Below, in pieces: positions 1-6,308 of a DNA stretch of 13,491 nt. The notes below the pieces were generated by a model that had not been told where the DNA came from, did not search any database, and was given only the letters and a program-made list of their open reading frames with translations. The first letter of the stretch is position 1. Each line of letters opens with the position of its first letter. The stretch is from the NCBI GenBank assembly GCA_005883905.1, contig VAYD01000168.1, positions 1 through 13,491 on the forward strand. The letters run 5' to 3'. The DNA comes from Actinomycetota bacterium. Its GTDB lineage: Bacteria > Actinomycetota > Thermoleophilia > Solirubrobacterales > Solirubrobacteraceae. A program made the position numbers and the translations under genes.

Positions 1-222
1 GAGGTGCTGCTGCTCGACGAGCCGACGGCGAACCTCGACCCCGCGGCGGCCGACGCGCTCGAGCCGCTCGTCGGGCGGTCGAGCGGGCGCACGCGCGTGG
101 TGACGAGCCACGACCCGGCGCGCGGGCTGGAGCAGGCCGACGTCGTGCTCGGGCTGCGCGCCGGCCGCGCCGAGCTCAGCGGCGCCGCCACCGAGGCCGA
201 GGTGCGGGAGCTCTATCGATGA
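1..222 (+). CDS. ccmA: CcmA, heme exporter ATPase (3' end only)
   Basis: This is the C-terminal 73 codons of an ABC-transporter ATPase; the 5' part lies outside the window. Visible motifs are Walker B (LLLDEP) followed directly by the D-loop (ANLDP), then the switch histidine in VVTSHD. The Walker A and ABC signature motifs are not in the window. The assignment to CcmA, the ATPase of the CcmABCD complex that releases holo-CcmE in cytochrome c maturation, rests on context. Its stop codon overlaps the start of a clear ccmB (ATGA, 219-222), and ccmC follows. On sequence alone it could be any ABC ATPase. The acidic, Arg-ending tail (EVRELYR) has no special feature. Confidence 0.9.
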   Translation, partial: EVLLLDEPTANLDPAAADALEPLVGRSSGRTRVVTSHDPARGLEQADVVLGLRAGRAELSGAATEAEVRELYR

Positions 223-881
223 GGAACGTGGTGAACGGCGTGCTGCGCCGCGACTTGCGCATCGATACGCGAACGCCGCAGGTCGTCCCGGGCATGGCGC
301 TGTTCTCGATCAGCGCGTTCGTCGTGTTCCACTTCGCGCTGCAGCAGCGCAGCGTCTCGGGGAACCTCGCCGCCGGCGTGCTGTGGGTGACGCTGCTGCT
401 CGCCGCTGTGCTCGGCATCGCGCGCCAGTTCGTCGCCGACCGCGAGGAGGGCGGCTTCGAGGGCTTCCTGCTCGCCCCCGTGGACCGCACCGCGCTGCTG
501 GTCGCCAAGGCGACGTCGCTGTTCCTGTTCCTGATCGCGCTCGAGATCGTGGCCGTGCCCGCGTTCCTGATCATGCTGCTCGGCCCGTCGCCGCAGGAGT
601 TCTGGCGCCTGCTGCTCGCACTCGCGCTCGCGGACCTGGGCATCGCGTTCGTCGGGACGCTCGTGGGCGCGCTCGCCGTGCAGTCGCGCGCGCGTGACCT
701 CCTCGTGCCGCTGCTGGCGCTCCCCCTGCTCATCCCGCTGCTGATCGGCGCCGTCAAGATCAGCGCGCCGGTCTTCGGCGGACCGGTCGCCGCGGCGCGC
801 TGGCCGTGGGTGCTTGCGCTGTACGATCTCGTGTTCGGGCTGGTCGCCTACGCAGTGTTCGACTTCCTCCTGGAGGACTGA
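219..881 (+). CDS. ccmB: CcmB, heme exporter membrane subunit
   Basis: 220-aa integral membrane protein with about six hydrophobic segments (roughly residues 24-41, 52-71, 95-121, 131-155, 160-180, 196-217). This matches the usual CcmB length and topology. The family signature is visible at residues 159-176, where RDLLVPLL runs into a Leu/Pro-rich stretch, and the ADREEGGFEGFLLAP loop at 73-87 is also typical. CcmB is the permease partner of CcmA in System I cytochrome c maturation. The start is ATG at 219, overlapping the ccmA stop by 4 nt, with GGGAG (206-210) eight bases upstream. Both point to translational coupling. An alternative frame over 383-697 is a shadow. Confidence 0.95.
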   Translation: MRNVVNGVLRRDLRIDTRTPQVVPGMALFSISAFVVFHFALQQRSVSGNLAAGVLWVTLLLAAVLGIARQFVADREEGGFEGFLLAPVDRTALLVAKATSLFLFLIALEIVAVPAFLIMLLGPSPQEFWRLLLALALADLGIAFVGTLVGALAVQSRARDLLVPLLALPLLIPLLIGAVKISAPVFGGPVAAARWPWVLALYDLVFGLVAYAVFDFLLED

Positions 882-889
882 CCCCGCCG

Positions 890-1621
890 ATGTACGGCAC
901 GCGCCTTCGCGCCCTCTCCATCGCCACGCTCATCACGCTCACCGGCGGCTTCGCGCTGGCCGCGTTCTACGCGCCCGAGGACGCCGACCAGGGCTTCATG
1001 CAGAAGATCCTGTACGTGCACGTGCCGCTGGCGATCGTGGCGCTGTGCGGGTTCGTCTTCGCCGCGGTCTGCGCGATCCAGCACCTGCGCACAGGCGAGT
1101 CGCGGTGGGACCTCCGCAGCTATGTCGCGATCCATATGTCGCTGATCTTCGGCGCGGCCGTGCTGATCACGGGCTCGATCTGGGCGCGCGCCTCGTGGGG
1201 CCACTGGTGGGTCTGGGACGAGCCGACGCTGGTGTCGTTCCTGATCGTCTTCCTGCTGTACGCGACCTACCAGCCGCTGCGCTTCTCGATCGAGGACCGC
1301 GACAAGCAGGGTCGCTACGCGAGCGTCTTCGCGATCACGGCGGGCGCGTTCGTGCCGCTGAACTTCCTCGCCGTCCGGATGGCCCAGAGCTACACACACC
1401 CACGCGTCTTCGCGACGGCCAACGGCGGCCTGGAGCCGAGGATGAAGGTCGCCTTCTACGTCTGCCTCTTGGGGATGGCGCTGCTGTACGCCACCCTCTG
1501 GAAGTACGAGATGACGTCGAAGAACACGAGCGCACAGATCAAGCGCCTGCGCCGCCGGCTCGCCGGCGACGAGGGCGCCCTGCCGCGCCGCTCGGCCTCG
1601 CCGACCCTGGAGTCGACGTGA
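890..1621 (+). CDS. ccmC: CcmC, heme-handling cytochrome c maturation protein
   Basis: 243-aa membrane protein of the CcmC/CcsA (cytochrome c assembly) family, which presents heme to CcmE. The tryptophan-rich heme-binding motif is at residues 103-110 (WGHWWVWD). The two flanking histidines expected as heme ligands are H44 (YVHVPLA) and H170 (SYTHP). About six membrane segments are visible. After the WWVWD core the sequence is EPTLVS, where proteobacterial CcmC typically has ARLTS. The C-terminus (residues 209-243) is a basic cytoplasmic tail. I chose ATG 890, eight bases after the ccmB stop, because it gives the normal N-terminus; the frame stays open upstream to 806 but there it overlaps ccmB. 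GGAGG at 872-876 is a somewhat distant ribosome site. Confidence 0.93.
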   Translation: MYGTRLRALSIATLITLTGGFALAAFYAPEDADQGFMQKILYVHVPLAIVALCGFVFAAVCAIQHLRTGESRWDLRSYVAIHMSLIFGAAVLITGSIWARASWGHWWVWDEPTLVSFLIVFLLYATYQPLRFSIEDRDKQGRYASVFAITAGAFVPLNFLAVRMAQSYTHPRVFATANGGLEPRMKVAFYVCLLGMALLYATLWKYEMTSKNTSAQIKRLRRRLAGDEGALPRRSASPTLEST

Positions 1622-1812
1622 TCGTCGGCGCCGATGTCACGCTGCCCGACAACGCCGGCTACGTCGTCGCGGCCTACCTCGTCTTCCTCGTGCTGCTGCT
1701 CATCTACGTGGTGATCATGGCCACCAAGCTGAGCCGGTTCGAGCGCGAGCTGACGGAGCTCAACGAGATCGCCGAGAAGCGCGACGAAGAGCGAACGCGG
1801 AGCGCTGCCTAG
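1618..1812 (+). CDS. ccmD: CcmD-like small membrane protein
   Basis: 64-aa protein starting with GTG 1618 inside the ccmC stop (GTGA). GGAG at 1609-1612 lies five bases upstream. It has a short N-terminal stretch, a single membrane helix at about residues 13-35 (rich in V, L, Y, A), then a charged helix (residues 37-60) with heptad-like Leu and Glu/Arg/Lys spacing. CcmD is a small one-helix subunit of the CcmABC complex with poor sequence conservation. The size, topology and place directly after ccmC support this call more than any motif does. The stop overlaps the hemA start (TAGTG). The same frame is open far upstream, but that part is a shadow of ccmC. Confidence 0.8.
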   Translation: MIVGADVTLPDNAGYVVAAYLVFLVLLLIYVVIMATKLSRFERELTELNEIAEKRDEERTRSAA

Positions 1813-3131
1813 TGGAGCTCCTCGCGCTCGGCGTCTCGCACAAGACCGCGCCCGTGGCCGTGCGCGAGCGCCTGGCGTTCTCCGACAACGAGGCGCGGCG
1901 CTTCCTCGAGGAGCTCGTGCGCGAGGACGCGCAGGAGGCCGTGGTCATCTCGACCTGCAACCGCACCGAGCTCTACGTCGTCGCCGGCGACCCGGTGCAG
2001 GCCGAGTCGGCCGTGCTGACGGCGCTCGCGCGGCGCGCCGGGATCCGCCCGACCGAGCTGGCGGAGGTCATGTACTTCCCGCGCAACTGCGACGCCGCGC
2101 GCCAGCTCTACCGCGTCGCGAGCGGCCTGGAGTCGATGATCGTCGGCGAGGCCGAGGTCCAGGGCCAGGTCCGGCGCGCGTATGAGGCGGCGCTCGCCGC
2201 CGACACGACCGGGCCGCTGACGAACCGGCTCTTCACCGCCGCGCTGCAGACCGGCCGCCGCGTGCGCTCGGAGACGAAGATCGGCGAGGGCCGGATCAGC
2301 GTCTCGACCGTCGCGGTCGACCTTGCCAAGGACGTCGTCGGGCACCTCGCCGATCGCGAGGTCGTGATCATCGGCGCCGGCGAGACCAGCGAGCTCACCG
2401 CGCAGGCGCTCGCCACCGAGGGCGTGTCGACGGTGTTCGTCGCCAACCGCCACGCGGACCGCGCGCGCTCGCTGGCCGAGCGCTTCGGCGGGACGGTGCT
2501 GTCGCTCGACCACCTGCCGCGCCAGCTCGAGACGGCGGACATCGTCGTGGCCTCGACGGCGTCGCCGCACCCGATCGTGACCGCCGACGCGCTGGCCGAG
2601 GTCATCCGCGTCCGCGCCGGCAAGCCGCTCATGCTGATCGACCTCGCCGTCCCGCGCGACATCGACCCGGAATGCGGCGAGCTGCCGGCCGTGTCGGTCT
2701 ACGACATGGACGACCTCCAGGGCGTCGTCGCGCGCAACCTCGAGGTGCGCTCCGAGGAGGCGCTTCGCGCCGAGCAGGTCGTCGAGGACGAGATCCAGCG
2801 CTTCGCCAAGTGGCTCGGGCAGCTCGACGTGGTGCCGACCATCGCGGCGCTGCGGCGCCACGGAGACGAGATCGTCGACGGCGTGCTGGCCGAGAACGCC
2901 AACCGCTGGGAGTCGCTCAGCGACAAGGACCGCGAACGCGTCGAGGCGCTCGCGCACGCCGTGGCGCAGCGGCTGCTGCACGAGCCGACGCTGCGGCTGA
3001 AGGCCGCCTCCGGCCACGGGCGGCTGCAGCTGCTCCGCGAGCTGTTCGGCCTCGACGAGGGGATCGCGCCGGCCGCTGAACGGCCGGCCGACGTCGTCGA
3101 GCTCGACGAGCGGCGCGCGCGAGACACGTGA
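1812..3131 (+). CDS. hemA: Glutamyl-tRNA reductase
   Basis: 439-aa enzyme that reduces glutamyl-tRNA(Glu) to glutamate-1-semialdehyde with NADPH, the first committed step of C5-pathway tetrapyrrole synthesis. Signatures are all present: N-terminal LALGVSHKTAPV; catalytic Cys49 in STCNRTE; the SGLESMIVGE segment (104-113); the NADPH-binding loop IIGAGETSEL (186-195); the LAVPRDIDP strand (278-286); and a C-terminal helical dimerisation domain (about 310-415). Length is normal. The last 20 residues form a charged extension. The start is GTG 1812, overlapping the upstream stop, with GGAG (1799-1802) nine bases before it. It is the first heme gene of the run and is coupled to ccmD upstream and hemC downstream. 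Confidence 0.97.
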   Translation: MELLALGVSHKTAPVAVRERLAFSDNEARRFLEELVREDAQEAVVISTCNRTELYVVAGDPVQAESAVLTALARRAGIRPTELAEVMYFPRNCDAARQLYRVASGLESMIVGEAEVQGQVRRAYEAALAADTTGPLTNRLFTAALQTGRRVRSETKIGEGRISVSTVAVDLAKDVVGHLADREVVIIGAGETSELTAQALATEGVSTVFVANRHADRARSLAERFGGTVLSLDHLPRQLETADIVVASTASPHPIVTADALAEVIRVRAGKPLMLIDLAVPRDIDPECGELPAVSVYDMDDLQGVVARNLEVRSEEALRAEQVVEDEIQRFAKWLGQLDVVPTIAALRRHGDEIVDGVLAENANRWESLSDKDRERVEALAHAVAQRLLHEPTLRLKAASGHGRLQLLRELFGLDEGIAPAAERPADVVELDERRARDT

Positions 3132-3946
3132 GAATCGCCACGCGCGGCAGCGCCCTCGCGCTGGCGCAGGCTTCGTGGGTCGCCGAGCAGCTGCCGGGCG
3201 AGCACGAGCTCGTGACCGTCACGACATCGGGCGACCGCGGCGGAGGTCCGAGCGACAAGGCGCGCTGGGTCGACGCGGTCGAGCGCGCGCTGCTCGACGG
3301 CGAAGCCGACCTTGCCGTCCACAGCGCCAAGGACGTGCCGGCTCAGCTCGCGCCGGGCACGGTATTGCTCGGCTCGCCGCCGCGCGAGGATCCGCGCGAC
3401 GCGGTGCTCGGCGAGCTGCGCCCAGGCGCACGCGTCGGAACGTCGTCGCTGCGGCGGCGCGCGCAGCTGCTCGCGACCTATGACGACATCGAGGTCGTCG
3501 AGCTGCGCGGCAACGTCGACACCCGGCTGCGCAAGCTGGCAGAGGGCGAGGTCGACGCGGCCGTGCTGGCGCTGGCGGGGCTGCGGCGACTCGGCCGCAC
3601 GGATGGCGCGCGGCCGCTCGACCTCGTGCCGGCGGCCGGCCAGGGCACGCTTGCGCTGCAGGCACGCGAGGGCGCGCAGGAGCTGTCGATCTCGGATCCG
3701 GAGACGACCGCGTGCCTCGCGGCGGAGCGCGCCGTGGTCCGCGTGCTCGAGGCCGACTGCCACTCAGCCGTGGGCGCTCACTGTCAGAGAACGTCCCACC
3801 CATCCCTGCGGCTCGTGGCGTGGGTCGGCGCGCCGGACGGCTCGGCGTGGCTGCGCGACGAGCTCGAGGGCGATGACCCAGAGGCGCTCGGGACGGCCGT
3901 CGCCGAGCGCCTGCTGAGCGCGGGCGCGCGGGAGCTCCTCTCGTGA
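3128..3946 (+). CDS. hemC: Hydroxymethylbilane synthase (short form)
   Basis: Porphobilinogen deaminase: condenses four porphobilinogens into hydroxymethylbilane on a dipyrromethane cofactor. Key parts seen are TRGSALALAQ (5-14), VHSAKDVP (64-71) with catalytic Asp69, GTSSLRRR (104-111), ELRGNVDTRL (125-134) and the cofactor cysteine at C211. At 272 aa it is shorter than the usual roughly 310. The active-site lid between TTSGD and ALL is about five residues shorter than in E. coli and lacks the usual GGKGLF; the C-terminus ends just after GAREL. The cofactor loop reads EADCHSAVGAH instead of the common GGCQVPIG. GTG 3128 overlaps the hemA stop (GTGA). The function is confident because all catalytic residues remain. 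Confidence 0.95.
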   Translation: MRIATRGSALALAQASWVAEQLPGEHELVTVTTSGDRGGGPSDKARWVDAVERALLDGEADLAVHSAKDVPAQLAPGTVLLGSPPREDPRDAVLGELRPGARVGTSSLRRRAQLLATYDDIEVVELRGNVDTRLRKLAEGEVDAAVLALAGLRRLGRTDGARPLDLVPAAGQGTLALQAREGAQELSISDPETTACLAAERAVVRVLEADCHSAVGAHCQRTSHPSLRLVAWVGAPDGSAWLRDELEGDDPEALGTAVAERLLSAGARELLS

Positions 3947-5370
3947 CCGGACGCGTGATCCTCGTCGGCGCCGGCCCGGGCGACCCTGGCCTGCTCACGC
4001 GGCGCGCTGCCGAGGCGCTGGCGCAGGCGGATGTCGTGCTCCACGACCAGCTGATCCCGGCCGAGGCGCTCGACCTCGTGCGCGCCGGGGCCGAGGTGGT
4101 CGACGTCGGCAAGCGCGGCGGCGGCGAACAGGTCCCGCAGGACGAGACCAACGCGCTGCTCGTCCGCCACGCCCGGGAGGGCAAGGTCGTCGTGCGGCTC
4201 AAGGGCGGCGACCCGTTCGTCTTCGGCCGCGGCGGCGAAGAGGCGCTGCTGTGCGCGGAGCACGGGATCGCGTTCGAGGTCGTGCCGGGCATCACGGCCG
4301 GCGTGGCGGCGCCCGCCTACGCGGGAAGCCCGGTCACGCACCGCGGGCTCGCGGGGGCGGTCGCCTTCGTCACCGGGTTCTCCGCGGAGAGCGACGTCGA
4401 CATGGACGCGCTCGCGGCGTTCCCCGGAACGCTCGTCTTCTACATGGGCGTGCGCACGCTGCCGCAGATCTCCGAGCGGCTGATCGCCGGCGGGCGCAAT
4501 CCGGACGAGCCCGCCGCGGTCGTCGAGCGCGGGACGCTCCCCGACCAGCGCACGATCGTCGGAACGCTGGCGCAGATCGCCACGCGCGCGGCCGACGCAG
4601 AGGTCCGCGCGCCGTCGATCACGATCGTCGGGCCGGTGGCGGCGCTGCACGCCAAGCTCGGCGGGCCGCTCGCCGGGCGCACGATCGCCGTGACACGCGC
4701 GCGCGAGCAGGCGAGCGGCTTGGCCGCGCGGCTGCAGGCGCTCGGCGCGCGCGTGGTCCTCGCCCCCGCGATACGCACCGAGCAGGTCGATGCCGACCTC
4801 CCGGACCTCGGCGGCTTCGACCTGCTCTGCCTGACGAGCCCGACCGGCGTGGCGCGCCTGTTCGACCTCGTGCGCGACGCGCGCGACCTGGCCGGCCCGC
4901 GCATCGCTGCGATCGGCCCCGGCACCGCAGCGGCGCTGCGGGCCGGCGGGATCGACCCCGACATCGTCCCGGCGCGCTCGAATGCCGAGGGGCTGGTCGA
5001 GGCGCTGGCCGGCGTCGCGGTGCGGCGCGTGCTGATCGCGCGCGCCGAGGAGGGCCGCGCGGTGCTGCCCGACGCGCTGCGCGAGCGCGGGGCCGACGTC
5101 GAGGTGCTCGCGCTGTACCGGACGATCGCCGAGCCGCTGAGCGACGGCGACCGCACAGCGGCGCTGGAGGCCGACCTGCTCGTCTTCGCCTCCTCCAGCG
5201 CGGTCAGGGCGTTCCATGCGGCCGCAGGGACGCTCGGCGGCTCCAGCATCGCCTCGATCGGCCCGGCGACGAGCGCCACGATCCGCGAGCTCGGCGGCGA
5301 GGTTCTCATCGAGGCCTCCGAGCACACCCCCGACGGGCTGATCGGCGCGATCCTCCAAGCGTCGGCTTAG
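3943..5370 (+). CDS. cobA-hemD: Fused uroporphyrinogen-III C-methyltransferase / synthase
   Basis: 475-aa bifunctional protein. Residues 1 to about 240 are a SAM uroporphyrinogen-III methyltransferase (CobA/SUMT), with VGAGPGDPGLLT (8-19), RLKGGDPFVFGRGGEE (85-100), VPGITAG (114-120) and SPVTHRG (129-135). This domain makes precorrin-2 for siroheme or cobalamin. From about residue 246 (RTIAVTRAREQ) to 470 is a uroporphyrinogen-III synthase (HemD) domain, which is weakly conserved but has the TRA and ASSSAVRAF-type segments. Together they close the linear bilane from hemC and then methylate the product. GTG 3943 overlaps the hemC stop, with GGGAG (3930-3934) eight bases upstream. No hemB or hemL follows in this window, so the heme run ends here. 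Confidence 0.95.
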   Translation: MTGRVILVGAGPGDPGLLTRRAAEALAQADVVLHDQLIPAEALDLVRAGAEVVDVGKRGGGEQVPQDETNALLVRHAREGKVVVRLKGGDPFVFGRGGEEALLCAEHGIAFEVVPGITAGVAAPAYAGSPVTHRGLAGAVAFVTGFSAESDVDMDALAAFPGTLVFYMGVRTLPQISERLIAGGRNPDEPAAVVERGTLPDQRTIVGTLAQIATRAADAEVRAPSITIVGPVAALHAKLGGPLAGRTIAVTRAREQASGLAARLQALGARVVLAPAIRTEQVDADLPDLGGFDLLCLTSPTGVARLFDLVRDARDLAGPRIAAIGPGTAAALRAGGIDPDIVPARSNAEGLVEALAGVAVRRVLIARAEEGRAVLPDALRERGADVEVLALYRTIAEPLSDGDRTAALEADLLVFASSSAVRAFHAAAGTLGGSSIASIGPATSATIRELGGEVLIEASEHTPDGLIGAILQASA

Positions 5371-5513
5371 CCGGACGTCGGCGGCTCGCCCTCGTCCGGG
5401 ATGCCCGGCAGGTCGCCGACCTCAGGGTCGTCCCCCTCGGCGGGCACGCCCATCGGCGGGGCTTCGGGCTCGTCGTCGGGGAGGCCAGTCGGGGCGTCGC
5501 GGTCTGCGTCCAT
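5367..5513 (-). CDS. Small acidic Pro-rich protein, 48 aa, unknown
   Basis: Minus-strand ORF from ATG at 5513 to TAA at 5367, whose stop overlaps the cobA-hemD stop. The product is very acidic and rich in Pro, Gly, Asp and Glu (for example LPDDEPEAPP and GDLPGIPDEGEPP), with no Lys, no Cys, no aromatic residues and a single Arg. It is probably disordered. I recognise no family. It lies outside other genes, so it is not a shadow. Its codon-position G+C is strongly periodic: by hand count about 88% at position 1, 54% at position 2 and 92% at position 3, as expected for a gene in this genome. It is divergent from the SAM hydrolase gene, with 23 bp between start codons. No clear ribosome site is seen; a leaderless start is possible. 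Confidence 0.55.
   Translation of the reverse strand: MDADRDAPTGLPDDEPEAPPMGVPAEGDDPEVGDLPGIPDEGEPPTSG
5371..5399 (+). terminator. Hairpin after cobA-hemD stop (candidate terminator)
   Basis: Directly after the TAG stop, CCGGACG (5371-5377) pairs with CGTCCGG (5393-5399). An inner GGCG/CGCC stem (5380-5383 with 5387-5390) stacks beyond a symmetric 2x2 internal loop and closes on a 3-nt loop. It is a compact, very GC-rich stem at the end of a long operon. There is no T-tract, so it would be a non-canonical terminator or an RNA-end stabiliser. It also lies inside the 3' part of the small minus-strand ORF. Confidence 0.4.
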
Positions 5514-5523
5514 GAGGCCGGTG

Positions 5524-5529
5524 TACCCT
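5524..5529 (+). promoter_or_regulatory. -10-like box for leaderless SAM hydrolase gene
   Basis: TACCCT fits the TAnnnT form of an actinobacterial -10 element and sits seven bases before the GTG start at 5537. Transcription would therefore begin at or next to the start codon, giving a leaderless mRNA. No Shine-Dalgarno sequence is present to offer an alternative. I see no convincing -35 box. The opposite strand at the same place reads TACACC six bases before the ATG of the small minus-strand ORF. Confidence 0.4.
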
Positions 5530-5536
5530 CGCCGCC

Positions 5537-6308
5537 GTGTTCGTCACGTTCCTGAGCGACTACGGGCGCAGCGACGACTTCGTCGGCGTCTGCCACGGCG
5601 TCATCGCGCGGATCGCGCCCGATCACGCACGACGTGCCCCGCCATGACGTCCGCCGCGCGGCGGTGATCCTGCGGCGGGCGCTGCCGTTCTGCCCGCCGG
5701 GCGTGCACCTCGTCGTCGTCGACCCCGGCGTCGGCGGCACGCGGCGCGCGGTGGCGCTTCGGCTGGCCGAGGACGACCGCATGCTGGTCGGGCCCGACAA
5801 CGGCGTCCTGTGGCCGGCGGCGGAGCGCTTCGGCGGCGTGGTCGAGGCCGTCGACGTCGCGCACTCGCCCCACCGGCTCGAGCCGGTGTCCGCCACCTTC
5901 CATGGCCGCGACCTGTTCGCGCCCGTCGCGGCCCACCTGGCGGCGGGCGCGGCGCTCGGCGCGGCGGGCGAGCCGATCGACCCCGACGATCTGGTGAAGC
6001 TGCAGCTGCCCACGCCGTACGTCGAGGCTGAGCGGGTGTACGCCCACGTCGTGAGCACGGACACGTTCGGCAACGTCGCGCTCGACGTCACGCACGACGA
6101 CGGCATGGCGGCCGGGCTGCGGCTCGGGGCGCGCGTGCGCGTCAACGGCACCCCGGCGACGTACGCGCGGACGTTCGAGGACGTCGGGCCGGGCGAGCTG
6201 ATGCTCTACGAGGACGCGTACCGCACGCTCGCGCTGGCGATCAACCGCGGGTCGGCGCAGGAGTTCCTCGACCTCGGTCCCAACGACGAGGTCCAGATCG
6301 AGCCGTGA
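5537..6308 (+). pseudogene. SAM hydroxide adenosyltransferase (DUF62), frameshifted
   Basis: Member of the SAM hydrolase / fluorinase-like family, which cleaves S-adenosylmethionine to adenosine and methionine. The N-terminus is read from GTG 5537: FVTFLSDYGRSDDFVGVCHG and on to RIAPD (codon 29), after which that frame stops at 5645-5647. The rest continues in another frame from about 5622: ITHDVPRHDV, DPGVGG, GPDNGVLWPA, STDTFGNV, to TGA 6306-6308. The family normally has about six residues between IAPD and THD, which are missing here. The simplest reading is a deletion of about 17 nt (3n+2) near 5621-5625. As written, the gene cannot make a full protein. A sequencing or assembly error is a real alternative, since everything else is conserved. 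Confidence 0.85.
5634..6308 (+). CDS. Intact 3' reading frame of the broken SAM hydrolase gene
   Basis: This is the longest translatable piece of the frameshifted gene (224 aa from GTG 5634) and the part an automatic caller would probably report. It holds most of the N-terminal domain core and the whole C-terminal domain. It lacks the first strand and the SDYG segment that contributes to SAM binding in this family, so I would not expect normal activity from this start. No other start codon exists in this frame between the upstream stop at 5553 and 5634. It overlaps birA by four bases (GTGA, 6305-6308), so selection or coupling could keep this part translated. Confidence 0.5.
   Translation: MPRHDVRRAAVILRRALPFCPPGVHLVVVDPGVGGTRRAVALRLAEDDRMLVGPDNGVLWPAAERFGGVVEAVDVAHSPHRLEPVSATFHGRDLFAPVAAHLAAGAALGAAGEPIDPDDLVKLQLPTPYVEAERVYAHVVSTDTFGNVALDVTHDDGMAAGLRLGARVRVNGTPATYARTFEDVGPGELMLYEDAYRTLALAINRGSAQEFLDLGPNDEVQIEP

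Noticed and set aside
814..1617. Long in-frame extension upstream of the ccmD-like gene.
   Set aside because: This part lies over ccmC in a different frame and is Arg-rich nonsense; only codons from GTG 1618 look real.
1809..3017. A 402-codon minus-strand frame over hemA.
   Set aside because: Antisense shadow of an unambiguous glutamyl-tRNA reductase; no recognisable domain.
3784..5358. A 524-codon minus-strand frame over cobA-hemD.
   Set aside because: Antisense shadow; the plus strand carries every SUMT motif and a HemD domain.
5371..5536. A plus-strand gene in the gap after cobA-hemD.
   Set aside because: Plus-strand frames here lack a sensible start and product; the minus-strand ORF has the better codon periodicity.
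5615..5635. Programmed frameshifting as the explanation for the split SAM hydrolase gene.
   Set aside because: No slippery run or stimulatory structure is visible, and residues are missing as well as the frame changing, which points to a deletion or sequence error.
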